NCBI RefSeq assembly: GCF_037943105.1
Contig: NZ_CP149803.1
Location: 2,894,001 to 2,958,000 of the forward strand
DNA from: Pseudomonas sp. TMP9
Lineage (GTDB): Bacteria; Pseudomonadota; Gammaproteobacteria; Pseudomonadales; Pseudomonadaceae
Direction: 5' to 3'
DNA: 64,000 nucleotides
Shown here: positions 19,014 to 28,607 of the stretch, in pieces
Position numbering within the stretch: the first letter of the stretch is position 1
Layout of the letters: each line of letters opens with the position of its first letter
Program-made: the position numbers and the translations under genes
Notes under the pieces: generated by a model
The model's input: the letters and a program-made list of their open reading frames with translations, nothing else
Told to the model about the DNA's origin: nothing
The model's database searches: none

Positions 19014-19796
19014 TCAGGCCGGCGCCGCCTCGTTGCGAAACGCCAATTTCTTCAATTGATAGTCCCGCGCCGCCTGATGAAACGCCCCCAGCAGAGCGTT
19101 GTAATCTGCCTTCTCCCAATAGCGATACTCAGGGTGCCACTGCACCCCAACGGCAAAGGCTTTGGCGCCGATCACGCTGACGGCTTCTATCTGCCCATCC
19201 TCCGCCACGGCCTCGATCTGCAAACCTTCACCCAAGCGATCAATACCCTGACAGTGCAATGAGTTGACCTTCACTTCGCGCTCGCCGAGCAGCGTGTGCA
19301 GCACGCCGCCTTCGGTCAGGGTCACGTTGTGCATGGGACCGTAGGCTACATCGTCGGGTACGTCTTTGACCTCACGGTGATCAAGGCGACCTGCAACGGC
19401 GTGCACTTCGCGGTGCAGGGTGCCGCCATAGAGCACATTCATTTCCTGCACGCCGCGGCAGATACCTAGGAAGGGGATGCCGCGCTCAATACAGGCGCGC
19501 ATCAGCCGCAGCACGGTGGCGTCGCGCGGTTTGTCGGCAAGGCCAAGACCGGGGTGTTCGTCGTCGTAGAAGCTGGGGTGCACATTGGACAGTGAACCGC
19601 CGAACATGATGCCGCTGACACTGTCGAGCACGGTGTCCATGTCCAGGTCATCGCCAAAGGCTGGGATCATCAGCGGGAAGGCGCCGAAGCCGGTAACAGA
19701 GCGGATGTATTTTTCGCCGACCAAGTGAAACCAGCCGATGTCACGATCGGTCAGCTGCCAACGGCACAGGGGTAGGCCAATAAAGGGTTTGTTCAT
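19014..19796 (-). CDS. Class I glutamine-amidotransferase-like hydrolase (gamma-glutamyl-polyamine/GABA hydrolase, PuuD/PauD/SpuA type)
   Basis: 260 residues. The nucleophile elbow LGICRG carries C113, and the catalytic His-Glu pair is in VQWHPEY near the C-terminus; GGSLSNVHPSFY near residue 60 is typical of peptidase C26 proteins. PuuD-type enzymes remove glutamate from gamma-glutamyl intermediates of polyamine breakdown. Its neighbours degrade beta-alanine, a product of spermidine/spermine catabolism, so a polyamine role is plausible. The specific substrate cannot be fixed from sequence. Confidence 0.85.
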   Translation of the reverse strand: MNKPFIGLPLCRWQLTDRDIGWFHLVGEKYIRSVTGFGAFPLMIPAFGDDLDMDTVLDSVSGIMFGGSLSNVHPSFYDDEHPGLGLADKPRDATVLRLMRACIERGIPFLGICRGVQEMNVLYGGTLHREVHAVAGRLDHREVKDVPDDVAYGPMHNVTLTEGGVLHTLLGEREVKVNSLHCQGIDRLGEGLQIEAVAEDGQIEAVSVIGAKAFAVGVQWHPEYRYWEKADYNALLGAFHQAARDYQLKKLAFRNEAAPA

Positions 19797-19963
19797 AGCA
19801 AGTCCTCTTCATAAATAGTTGAAGTGGGCTGCCCTTGGGAGAGCGGGCTTGCGGGCCAGGAAACCCTGAACCCGCTCACCCAAGGGGTGCCGTAACCGGC
19901 CATGCCGGACACTGCACCAACGCCGCGCCCGCGCGGCTGGTTTACTGCGTAAAGCGGTACTGC

Positions 19964-20002
19964 TCCCCTCTCCCCAACCCCTCTCCCCAACGGGGCGAGG
20001 GG
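19964..20002. repeat. CCCCTCTCCCCAAC-type intergenic repeat
   Basis: Two direct copies of CCCCTCTCCCCAAC (one base variant) are followed by the inverted GGGGCGAGGGG. Motifs of this type are scattered between genes in many Proteobacteria. Role unknown. Confidence 0.5.
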
Positions 20003-20091
20003 ACTGATCGCATGCAAGCGGATGGTTGCGAAAGCTCGCGGCTAAAGCGGAACGCCGCCCAGCCCCTCCCACAGAGTTAAACAGATCCAAA

Positions 20092-20119
20092 AAGGGGCTG
20101 ATCCTGCGATCAGCCCCTT
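20092..20119 (-). terminator. Rho-independent terminator of the dehydrogenase gene
   Basis: On the minus strand AAGGGGCTGATC pairs with GATCAGCCCCTT around a four-base loop and runs into TTTTTGG, 10 bases past the stop. Confidence 0.9.
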
Positions 20120-20128
20120 GGGTGTTAA

Positions 20129-21625
20129 TTAACCGTTACTTGGAAAAGCAAACTGCGCGGCCTCATGGCTAGCACGTTGCGGCCAGCGTTGGGTCACGGC
20201 TTTTTTGCGGGTGTAGAAGCGCACGCCGTCTGGGCCGTAGGCGTGCAGGTCGCCGAACAGCGAGCGCTTCCAGCCGCCGAAGCTGTGGTAGCTAACCGGT
20301 ACGGGCAGCGGCACGTTGACGCCGACCATGCCGACTTCGATTTCGTCGCAGAACAGGTGAGCCGCTTCGCCGTCGCGGGTGAAGATGCAGGTGCCGTTGC
20401 CGTATTCGTGGTCGTTGATCAGCTGTATGGCGGCTTCCAAGCTGCTGACGCGGACGATGCACAACACGGGACCGAAGATTTCATCGGTGTAGATGGTCAT
20501 TTCCGGCGTGACGTTGTCGAACAGGGTGCCGCCGACGAAGTAGCCGTTCTCATTACCGGCCACCACCAAATCACGGCCATCCACCACTAGGCTGGCGCCT
20601 TGGGCCAAACCAGCGTCGATGTAGCCTTTGACCTTGTCACGCGCCGCAGCGGTGACCAGTGGGCCCATGTCGAGGCCGCTGTTGGTGCCTGCGCCGATTT
20701 TCAGGGTTTTGATTTGCGGCACGAGTTTTTCAACCAGCGCATCGGCAATCTGATCACCCACACACACGGCCACCGAGATGGCCATGCAGCGCTCACCGCA
20801 GGAACCGTACGCCGCGCCCATCAGGGCATTCACGGTGTTGTCCAAATCGGCGTCGGGCATCAGCACGGCGTGGTTCTTCGCCCCGCCCAACGCTTGAACG
20901 CGCTTACCGCGCTTGGTGCCTTCGCTGTAGATGTATTCGGCAATCGGCGTGGAGCCAACGAAGCTCAGGGCTTTGACGTCTGGCGCTTCGATCAGTGCAT
21001 CCACCGCTTCTTTATCGCCGTGCACCACGTTGAGCACGCCTTTTGGCAAGCCGGCCTCGATCAGCAGTTGGGCGATGTACAGGGTGGAGCTTGGGTCACG
21101 CTCGGACGGCTTCAAGATAAAGCAGTTGCCGCACACGATGGCCAGCGGGTACATCCACAACGGCACCATAGCCGGGAAGTTAAATGGGGTGATCCCGGCA
21201 ACTACGCCAATCGGCTGCAGGTCGCTCCAAGCGTCGATGTTCGGGCCGACATTGCGGCTGTATTCACCCTTGAGAATTTGCGGCGCGCCACAGGCAAACT
21301 CGACGTTTTCGATGCCGCGCTTAAGCTCGCCGACGGCGTCCTCGAGGGTTTTGCCGTGTTCTTCGCTGATCAGCTTGGCAATAGCCGCTTCGTGCGCTTC
21401 GAGCAATTGCTTAAAACGGAACATCACTTGGGCACGTTTGGCCGGCGGGGTTTTACGCCAGGCTGGGAACGCGCTTTTGGCTGAGTCGATGGCCAGTTGC
21501 ATGGTGGCGCGATCTGCAAGGGCCACTTGCTTGCTGACTTCACCGGTAGACGGGTTGAACACGTCGGCAGTGCGACCGGTGCCGGCGATCATTTCGCCGT
21601 TGATCAAGTGGGTAACGAGGGTCAT
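20129..21625 (-). CDS. bauC: CoA-acylating malonate/methylmalonate-semialdehyde dehydrogenase (BauC/MmsA type)
   Basis: 498 residues. The catalytic cysteine is C280 in GERCMAIS, with an additional Cys at 276 (GSCGERC). The NAD-site and C-terminal motifs of the MMSDH group are present (GITPFNFPAMVPLWMYPLAI, ILKPSERDPS, SFGGWKRSLFGD). The enzyme turns malonate semialdehyde into acetyl-CoA, or methylmalonate semialdehyde into propionyl-CoA. The bauC name is chosen because the next gene upstream is a beta-alanine:pyruvate transaminase with a divergent LysR regulator, as in the bau locus. If the substrate is mainly from valine, mmsA would be the right name. No bauB or permease gene lies between. 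Confidence 0.82.
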   Translation of the reverse strand: MTLVTHLINGEMIAGTGRTADVFNPSTGEVSKQVALADRATMQLAIDSAKSAFPAWRKTPPAKRAQVMFRFKQLLEAHEAAIAKLISEEHGKTLEDAVGELKRGIENVEFACGAPQILKGEYSRNVGPNIDAWSDLQPIGVVAGITPFNFPAMVPLWMYPLAIVCGNCFILKPSERDPSSTLYIAQLLIEAGLPKGVLNVVHGDKEAVDALIEAPDVKALSFVGSTPIAEYIYSEGTKRGKRVQALGGAKNHAVLMPDADLDNTVNALMGAAYGSCGERCMAISVAVCVGDQIADALVEKLVPQIKTLKIGAGTNSGLDMGPLVTAAARDKVKGYIDAGLAQGASLVVDGRDLVVAGNENGYFVGGTLFDNVTPEMTIYTDEIFGPVLCIVRVSSLEAAIQLINDHEYGNGTCIFTRDGEAAHLFCDEIEVGMVGVNVPLPVPVSYHSFGGWKRSLFGDLHAYGPDGVRFYTRKKAVTQRWPQRASHEAAQFAFPSNG

Positions 21626-21700
21626 GGCAATTCCTTAATAACGGATCTTGTTTTTGCAGATGCCGAACGGCTGGCGTCTGCAGGAAAATTGGGGTGTTCC

Positions 21701-21810
21701 CGTAGGGTGGATGACGCTGTTTTCATCCACCATTACGGTATTGGATCAGGCCGATGGATGGGTCGGGCCGCGTAGGTAAATCGTCGACTACGCGTCCCGA
21801 TCCACCCTAC
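21701..21810. repeat. Intergenic inverted repeat, family A, copy 1
   Basis: Ends are perfect inverted 12-mers, CGTAGGGTGGAT (21701-21712) and ATCCACCCTACG (21799-21810), with an inner ATCCACC. The left 30 bases are nearly identical to the copy at 56019. It lies between bauC and bauA, so it is transcribed within that operon. Confidence 0.75.
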
Positions 21811-21819
21811 GTTGATCGA

Positions 21820-23166
21820 TCAGTCGAGGTTGTTGAGTACATCACCCACGGCGTTGAACACAGAGTCCAGTTGCTCGGGCGTGGTGTTAAAGGTTGGCCC
21901 AAACTGGAGGGTGTCGCCGCCGAAGCGCACATAGAACCCGGCATTCCACAGTTTGATTCCGGCCTCGAATGGACGGATCACCGGGTCGCCGTCGCGCGGG
22001 GTGATTTGCAGTGAACCGGCCAAGCCGCAGTTGCGGATATCGACCACATGCTTGCTGCCCTTGAGGCTGTGCAGCTTGTCTTCAAAAATCGGTGCCAGGG
22101 CAGCGGATTGCTCGATCAAGTGATCACGCTTGAGCAATTCCAACGTCGCCAAGCCAGCGGCGCAGGCAACCGGGTGGCCGGAGTAGGTGTAGCCATGGCC
22201 GAACTCGACCATATGCTCGGGGATGGCCTGGTTCATAAAGGTGTTGTAAATCTCGCTGGAGGCGATCACGGCACCCATCGGGATTGCGCCGTTGGTGACC
22301 TGCTTAGCGGTGTTCATGATGTCTGGGGTGACGCCAAAGTATTCGGCGCCGGTCCATTTGCCAAGACGACCGTAGGCGGTGATCACTTCATCGAAAATCA
22401 GCAGAATGTTGTGTTGGGTGCAGATTTCACGCAGGCGCTTTAAGTAGCCAGCTGGCGGCACGATCACGCCCGCAGACCCCGACATGGGTTCGACCATCAC
22501 AGCGGCGATGTTGGAGGCATCGTGCAACTCAATCAGCTTCAACAACTCGTTGGCCAGCTCAACACCGCCGGTTTCAGCCATGCCTTTGGTAAAAGCCAAG
22601 TGCGTCTGCAGGGTGTGTGGCAGGTGGTCGGCGTCCATCATTTGGCCGAACATTTTACGGTTGCCGCCCATGCCGCCCAGCGAGGTGCCGCAGACATTCA
22701 CGCCATGGTAACCACGGGCACGGCCGATAAATTTGGTTTTGCTCGGCTGACCCTTCAAGCGCCAATAAGCACGCGCCATCTTCACTGAGGTGTCGGCGCA
22801 CTCGGAGCCAGAGTCGGTGTAAAAGACGTGGTCAAGACCGGCCGGGGTCAGCTCGGTGATTTTCTCGGCCAGCTGATAGGACAACGGGTGGCCGAATTGG
22901 AAGCCAGGCGCATAGTCCAGGGTGCCCAACTGCTTGGCCACCGCATCTTGTATTTCCTTGCGGTTGTGCCCTGCACCGCAGGTCCACAACCCCGACAAGC
23001 TATCAAACACGCGCCGGCCCTTATCATCGATAAAGTGGTTACCGTCGGCGCCGACAATCAAACGCGGGTCGCGCTTGAAGTTACGGTTGGCGGAAAACGG
23101 CATCCAGTGCGCATCCAGCTTGAGCTGGCTGGCGAGGGACGGAGTAGTGGTCTGCTGCATGGTCAT
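21820..23166 (-). CDS. bauA: Beta-alanine (omega-amino acid):pyruvate aminotransferase
   Basis: 448 residues from the ATG at 23166, preceded by GAGG; an ATG two codons later is an alternative. Class III aminotransferase: the PLP lysine is K288 in NTAKQVTNGAIP, with LIFDEVITAYGRLG just before and GYTYSGHPVACAAGLA after it. Length and lysine position equal those I recall for the P. aeruginosa enzyme. It moves the amino group of beta-alanine to pyruvate, giving malonate semialdehyde for the dehydrogenase encoded next. Divergent from the LysR gene; the 162-base gap is the likely BauR target. Confidence 0.9.
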   Translation of the reverse strand: MTMQQTTTPSLASQLKLDAHWMPFSANRNFKRDPRLIVGADGNHFIDDKGRRVFDSLSGLWTCGAGHNRKEIQDAVAKQLGTLDYAPGFQFGHPLSYQLAEKITELTPAGLDHVFYTDSGSECADTSVKMARAYWRLKGQPSKTKFIGRARGYHGVNVCGTSLGGMGGNRKMFGQMMDADHLPHTLQTHLAFTKGMAETGGVELANELLKLIELHDASNIAAVMVEPMSGSAGVIVPPAGYLKRLREICTQHNILLIFDEVITAYGRLGKWTGAEYFGVTPDIMNTAKQVTNGAIPMGAVIASSEIYNTFMNQAIPEHMVEFGHGYTYSGHPVACAAGLATLELLKRDHLIEQSAALAPIFEDKLHSLKGSKHVVDIRNCGLAGSLQITPRDGDPVIRPFEAGIKLWNAGFYVRFGGDTLQFGPTFNTTPEQLDSVFNAVGDVLNNLD

Positions 23167-23328
23167 GGTGGCCTCACGTGTGTGCGACTTAAGCGGTGTA
23201 GGTGCTGGGAGATAACGCATCTGTTGCCAGTAAAGGTGCCACGGGCTTACATTCAAGAAAACATGACTCTTCTTATCTTCAGTTAAGCATTAGCTAAACA
23301 ATAGGCCGCACACCATGAGTAGCAAACA

Positions 23329-24249
23329 ATGAGCGCACGCCGCCCCGAACCGTTGGCGCAAGTCAGTGATTTTGATATTCGTCTGCTTAAGCTGTTTCGC
23401 AGTGTGGCGGAATGCGGCGGTTTTTCCGCTGCCGAAAGCGCCTTGGGCATTGGCCGCTCGGCCATTAGCCAGCAGATGAGCGACCTTGAGCAGCGCTTGG
23501 GCTTACGCCTTTGCCAGCGCGGCCGCGCAGGTTTTGCCCTGACCGAAGAGGGCCGCGAGGTGTACCAGAGCACCCAGCAATTGCTGGCGGCGCTGGAGAG
23601 CTTTCGCACCGAGGTCAACGGCCTGCACCAGCATCTGCGCGGTGAACTGAACATCGGCCTGACCGACAACCTGGTGACAGTGCCGCATATGCGCATCACC
23701 AATGCCTTGGCTCAGCTGAAAACCCAAGGTCCGGATGTGCGCATTCATATCCGCATGACGCCACCGAGTGAGGTCGAGCAAGGCGTACTCGACGGCCGTT
23801 TGCATGTCGGCGTAGTGCCGCAAGTGGGGGCGCTGTCGGGGCTGGAATATCAAACGCTGTACGACGAACGCTCGCTGCTCTACTGCGCGGTTGGCCACCC
23901 GTTATTCTATGTGGATGACCGGCTGCTTGAGGACGAGCGCCTCGATGCTCAAGAAGCCATCGCCCCAACCTTCCGCCTGCCGCCCGAGGTGCAAAACCAT
24001 TATCAGGTGCTCAATTGCACCGCCAGCGCCTCCGACCGCGAAGGCATGGCTTTTTTGATTCTCACCGGCCGCTATATCGGCTACCTGCCCGACCACTATG
24101 CCCAAGCTTGGGTGCAACAAGGCCGGCTGCGCGTGCTCAAACCCAACAGCCGGTTTTACGACATCAGCTTGGCCTCGGTCACGCGTAAAGGCCGCCGTGC
24201 GCATTTGGTGCTGGAGAGTTTTTTGGAGGCGCTGGCGAACTGCAGCTAA
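23329..24249 (+). CDS. bauR: LysR-family regulator of beta-alanine catabolism (BauR-like)
   Basis: 306 residues. The N-terminal winged helix is clear (DIRLLKLFRSVAECGGFSAA ... IGRSAISQQMSDLEQRLGLRL), followed by a LysR effector domain. Divergent placement against bauA is the classic arrangement for a LysR activator of that operon. A candidate site, TTAAGCATTAGCTAA (23283-23297), with the T-N11-A spacing lies 30 bases before the start. A five-codon frame (ATG 23315, stop 23330-23332) overlaps the start codon; neither start has a good Shine-Dalgarno, so coupling is possible but unproven. Confidence 0.85.
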   Translation: MSARRPEPLAQVSDFDIRLLKLFRSVAECGGFSAAESALGIGRSAISQQMSDLEQRLGLRLCQRGRAGFALTEEGREVYQSTQQLLAALESFRTEVNGLHQHLRGELNIGLTDNLVTVPHMRITNALAQLKTQGPDVRIHIRMTPPSEVEQGVLDGRLHVGVVPQVGALSGLEYQTLYDERSLLYCAVGHPLFYVDDRLLEDERLDAQEAIAPTFRLPPEVQNHYQVLNCTASASDREGMAFLILTGRYIGYLPDHYAQAWVQQGRLRVLKPNSRFYDISLASVTRKGRRAHLVLESFLEALANCS

Positions 24250-24272
24250 GCCGTTTGGAGCGCACCGACGCT

Positions 24273-24339
24273 GTAGCCCGGATGCAATCCGGGAACGCCC
24301 TGGCAAACGACCGATGGCCCCGGATTGCATCCGGGCTAC
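24273..24339. repeat. Intergenic inverted repeat, family C, paired copy
   Basis: Two 21-base arms (24273-24293 and 24319-24339) are perfect reverse complements, each built on CCCGGATTGCATCCGGG plus CTAC. A single arm recurs at 36088-36108. Located just after bauR, so it could also act as a 3' stem. Confidence 0.85.
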
Positions 24340-24491
24340 GCACTGAAGGCGCAGCCCTAGGCCAAATTCGGTGTAAAGCCCGAAAAAAACATCCACTGTT
24401 GTGCTTTTTAAGCCCGGTCGGCTTGTCTCCCAAGAAGCGCTGGGGTATCAGTGCTGCCCAACCCAAAAACCTGACCCCTGCGGAACCGTTT

Positions 24492-25163
24492 ATGACCGTT
24501 GAAGAACTTGCGCACATTGCCGACCTAAACACCAAACCGGCTGGGCGTATTCGGCAGAAAAATGAACATGCCATTATCAAGGCCGCCGAAGAAGAGTTCG
24601 CTAAGCACGGCTTTAAAGGCACCAGCATGAACACCATCGCGCAGAACGTTGGGCTGCCTAAGGCCAACCTGCACTACTACTTCAGCAATAAGCTGGGGCT
24701 GTATCAGGCGGTGCTGGGGAACATCCTTGAACTGTGGGACAGCACCTTCAACACCCTCAGCGTCGATGACGACCCCGCCCAAGCGCTAGCGCGCTATATC
24801 CGCGCCAAAATGGATTTCTCGCGGCGCCACCCGAAAGCGTCGCGCATTTATGCCATGGAAGTGATCAGCGGCGGTGAGCACCTGTCACAGATGCTCGATC
24901 AGGATTATCAAACGTGGTTTCGCGGCCGTGCTGCCGTGTTCGCCGCCTGGAGCGCCGCCGGCAAGATGGACCCGGTCGACCCAGTGCATTTGATTTTCCT
25001 GCTTTGGGGCAGCACCCAACATTACGCCGATTTTGCTTCGCAGATCTGCCGTGTTACCGGCCGCTCGCGGCTGGTCAAAGCCGATTACGACGAAGCCACT
25101 GACAACCTGATCAGCATCATCCTCAAAGGCTGCGGCTTAACGCCGCCCGGCAAAGACACTTAA
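24492..25163 (+). CDS. TetR-family regulator, RutR/YcdC-like
   Basis: 223 residues from the ATG at 24492; the frame is open further upstream but crosses an intergenic repeat. The helix-turn-helix is KAAEEEFAKHGFKGTSMNTI ... VGLPKANLHYYFSNKLGLY. The N-terminal lead (VEELAHIADLNTKPAGRIRQ) and a YcdC-type C-terminal domain place it with RutR-like proteins, which respond to pyrimidines. Beta-alanine is an end product of reductive pyrimidine breakdown, so its place beside bau genes may be functional. Its stop overlaps the next start (TAATG). Confidence 0.8.
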   Translation: MTVEELAHIADLNTKPAGRIRQKNEHAIIKAAEEEFAKHGFKGTSMNTIAQNVGLPKANLHYYFSNKLGLYQAVLGNILELWDSTFNTLSVDDDPAQALARYIRAKMDFSRRHPKASRIYAMEVISGGEHLSQMLDQDYQTWFRGRAAVFAAWSAAGKMDPVDPVHLIFLLWGSTQHYADFASQICRVTGRSRLVKADYDEATDNLISIILKGCGLTPPGKDT

Positions 25164-25750
25164 TGCCGTTCACCCTGCTGGGCCCTTGCGACTACCGCGA
25201 GGATATTCGCAAAAGTCGCTTTATCGCCCTCGCCGCCCCGGTGGCCAGTGCAGCCGAGGCGCAGGCGTTTATCGCCTTACACAGCGACGCCAGCGCCAGC
25301 CATAACTGCTGGGCGTGGAAAGTCGGCCAGCACTACCGCTTTAATGATGACGGCGAACCGGGCGGCACCGCCGGGAGGCCAATCCTCGCTGCCATCGAAG
25401 CGCAAGACATGGACCACGTCGCGGTGCTGGTGATCCGCTGGTACGGCGGCATTCAACTCGGCACCGGCGGCCTGGCCCGCGCCTATGGCGGCAGCGCCAA
25501 CAAATGCCTGCAAGCGGCGCCATGTCTTGAGCTGATTGCCCGTGAGCACTGTCGCTGCCATTGCCTGTTTGCCGAATTGCCATTGCTCAAAGCGCGCTTA
25601 GCAGACCTCGATTGCCTGCTGGAAAACCAAGCCTACGACGCCACAGGCGCCGAACTGTCCTTAGCCTTGCCTGCGCAACGAGTCGCCGAGCTGCAAGAGC
25701 TGCTGGCGGGTATCAGCCGTGGTCGCAGTATCTTGCAACGCGCACACTAA
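25163..25750 (+). CDS. YigZ/IMPACT-family protein
   Basis: 195 residues. The IMPACT N-terminal fold is recognisable by KSRFIALAAPV, HNCWAWKVG, FNDDGEPGGTAGRPIL and VLVIRWYGGIQLGTGGLARAYGG. A shorter C-terminal DUF1949-like part follows. Bacterial members are of uncertain function; eukaryotic IMPACT modulates the translation-control kinase GCN2. Its ATG overlaps the TetR stop by one base, so it is translationally coupled to that gene. Confidence 0.9.
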   Translation: MPFTLLGPCDYREDIRKSRFIALAAPVASAAEAQAFIALHSDASASHNCWAWKVGQHYRFNDDGEPGGTAGRPILAAIEAQDMDHVAVLVIRWYGGIQLGTGGLARAYGGSANKCLQAAPCLELIAREHCRCHCLFAELPLLKARLADLDCLLENQAYDATGAELSLALPAQRVAELQELLAGISRGRSILQRAH

Positions 25751-25828
25751 CGCCCGGCACACCTCATCACCGCACACCTATCGGCTTGCCGGCGCTAAGA
25801 TAACGGCCTTTACCTTGGGAGTAGCCTC

Positions 25829-26515
25829 ATGACCTCGACTCGAACTGCTCTGATCATCGGCGCCTCGCGCGGGCTCGGCCTGGGCGTGGTTAAGCAATTG
25901 CATCACGATGGCTGGCAGATCACTGCAACGGTGCGCGACCCCAGCCGCGCAGACGCCTTACGCGCGCTGCCCGGCGTACACATTGAAACGCTGGATATCG
26001 ACGACGGCCAAGCCTTGATGGCACTGATTAAACGCCTACAGGGGCAAACGTTTGACCTGCTTCTTATTAACGCGGGTATCTCCGGCCCGGTCAATCAGTC
26101 AGCCAGCGCCGTCACCTGCGAAGAGTTGGGCCAGTTGTTTATGACCAATGCGCTTGCGCCGATTCGTCTGGCTGAGCGCTTGGTTGGCCAGTTGCGCCCC
26201 GACACCGGCGTGTTGGCTTTTATGAGCTCGGTACTGGGTAGCGTCTGCAACCCAGAAGGCAATACTCTGGCGCTGTATAAGGCCAGCAAGGCGGCGCTCA
26301 ATTCCATGACCAACAGTTTTATCTGCAGCCTGGCCGAGCCACGCCCCACCGTGTTATCGCTGCATCCGGGCTGGGTTAAGACCGAGATGGGTGGCGACAA
26401 CGCACCGGTGGAAATCGTCGACAGCTGCAAAGGGCTGGTGCAGCAGATCGAACAGTTCGCCGGACGCGGCGGCCACCACTTTATCGACTATAAGGGCCAG
26501 ACGATCCCTTGGTAA
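25829..26515 (+). CDS. Short-chain dehydrogenase family protein
   Basis: 228 residues. Nucleotide loop GASRGLGLG near residue 12, INAG near 80, and catalytic Ser and Tyr-x-x-x-Lys in FMSSVLGSV and LYKASKAA. The short length and the sequence LSLHPGWVKTEMGG are typical of SDRs related to C-factor/sepiapterin-reductase-like proteins. Substrate unknown. GGGAG is about 9 bases before the ATG. Confidence 0.85.
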   Translation: MTSTRTALIIGASRGLGLGVVKQLHHDGWQITATVRDPSRADALRALPGVHIETLDIDDGQALMALIKRLQGQTFDLLLINAGISGPVNQSASAVTCEELGQLFMTNALAPIRLAERLVGQLRPDTGVLAFMSSVLGSVCNPEGNTLALYKASKAALNSMTNSFICSLAEPRPTVLSLHPGWVKTEMGGDNAPVEIVDSCKGLVQQIEQFAGRGGHHFIDYKGQTIPW

Positions 26516-26569
26516 TCAGACCGGCGCAGCCCTGCTCATGCGGTTAAACTTTGCGCCACGCACGCCTGA

Positions 26570-27532
<963 letters not shown>

Positions 27533-27544
27533 CGCGCACAGAGC

Positions 27545-27578
27545 AAAAAATAGCCCGGCATTCGCCGGGCTATTTTTT
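27545..27578. terminator. Bidirectional Rho-independent terminator
   Basis: AAAAAATAGCCCGGC (27545-27559) pairs with GCCGGGCTATTTTTT (27564-27578). It lies between convergent genes (deaminase and cytochrome b561) and has suitable T tracts on both strands. Confidence 0.92.
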
Positions 27579-27607
27579 AAGCGGTACTGCTGAGCGTGTT
27601 CGGTCAT

Positions 27608-28141
27608 TCACGGATCAAGCGTGCGCCGCTTACCCGTGACCATCGACAACGGCAGGTTTTCTTTCAGTCGATAGCTTTCAAACAGTGCCGCCGCGATATG
27701 CAGTCCCACCAGGGCCATTAACGCGTTGGCACAGAATTCATGAATTTCCAGCGGTAAATCAGCACCCCAGAAATAATCGACTTCCTCCATCAGGAAGCCG
27801 GTCACGCCCAAACCGAGCATCAACAGCATCATGCCGATCATGACCAGGCCGCCTAGCGGCGAATGCCCCATGCGGTGGTAATCACGGCCACCAACGAGTG
27901 CCCGTATGTGCTCAGCCAGCCGTGCCCGGGTCGGCCAAAAGTCGGCCCAACGCGCTGCCGGTGACCCAATAAAACCCCACACCAGGCGAATCGTCAGCCA
28001 GGCCATAGCGTAATAACCAAACCAGCGGTGCCAGTTCTCGCCTTCTTCGGTGAAGAAGTAATTAGCCAGGAAGACGCCCGCTAAGGACCAGTGGAACAGC
28101 CTGACCACGGGGTCCCATAGGCGCTGGGTGGGTGTATTCAT
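27608..28141 (-). CDS. Cytochrome b561-type di-heme membrane protein
   Basis: 177 residues with four hydrophobic segments and heme-ligand histidines (RLFHWSLAG near residue 15, HRWFGYYAMAWL near 38, IHEFCANALMALVGLHIAAA near 135). It belongs to the b561 / Ni-Fe-hydrogenase cytochrome b group and would carry electrons across the inner membrane. Its start overlaps the stop of the upstream PepSY gene (TGATG), so the pair is translationally coupled; the exported PepSY peptide is a likely partner. Confidence 0.9.
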   Translation of the reverse strand: MNTPTQRLWDPVVRLFHWSLAGVFLANYFFTEEGENWHRWFGYYAMAWLTIRLVWGFIGSPAARWADFWPTRARLAEHIRALVGGRDYHRMGHSPLGGLVMIGMMLLMLGLGVTGFLMEEVDYFWGADLPLEIHEFCANALMALVGLHIAAALFESYRLKENLPLSMVTGKRRTLDP

Positions 28142-28407
28142 CAGCCTTCAACACCACCTTTGATGACCTTGCCGGTGACCGGATCGAAGTAGATCTCAAC
28201 CTTCTGGCCGTCTTTGTTGAAGCCGTAGATTTCGTAGCAGTTGCCGCTGGTCACTTTGAACTTCTTGATCTCGTAACCCTGGGCCTTGAGGTCAGCCTGG
28301 AACGCATCCTGATCCTGCCACTGCGCTTTGTCAGCGGTGGTGCACTGGGTCGCAGCGAAGGTCAACGGGCTGGCAAGCAGCAGGGACAACAGGACTAATT
28401 TGCGCAT
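28141..28407 (-). CDS. Exported PepSY-domain protein
   Basis: 88 residues from the ATG at 28407 (AAAGG about 9 bases upstream). Signal peptide MRKLVLLSLLLASPLTFAA; the mature part is a single PepSY-like unit (DAFQADLKAQGYEIKKFKVT, YEIYGFNKDGQKVEIYFDPV, GKVIKG). Small PepSY proteins paired with a b561 cytochrome are common in Pseudomonas and may regulate or assemble the redox partner. One Cys in the mature region besides the QCTT cysteine. Confidence 0.85.
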   Translation of the reverse strand: MRKLVLLSLLLASPLTFAATQCTTADKAQWQDQDAFQADLKAQGYEIKKFKVTSGNCYEIYGFNKDGQKVEIYFDPVTGKVIKGGVEG

Positions 28408-28607
28408 GAGATGTACCTTTCGAGAGAGTGGATTAACGTCTGCAGGAGCACAGTGCGCGTCGAAGCTTAAAAACTGCTTAAGGCGCGCCACTTATTTCCA
28501 TCGCCCACAAAAAAACCGCATCGGCCAATCTGTTCGCGACAAAGTGGCCGATGCGGTTTATGCAGCCAAGCTGTGCAGCCGGTTTACCGACCGCACACAA
28601 GGTGAAC

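Larger units (their letters stand above)
19797..20128. other. Intergenic region with repeat and terminator
   Basis: 332 bases holding a C/G-rich inverted repeat (19964-20002) and the terminator of the dehydrogenase gene (20092-20119). No ORF with a credible start. Confidence 0.6.

Noticed and set aside
20600..21484. 294-codon plus-strand open frame inside bauC/mmsA
   Set aside because: Antisense to a full-length, motif-complete dehydrogenase; composition is low-complexity (Gly/His/Val/Arg) and there is no ribosome site.
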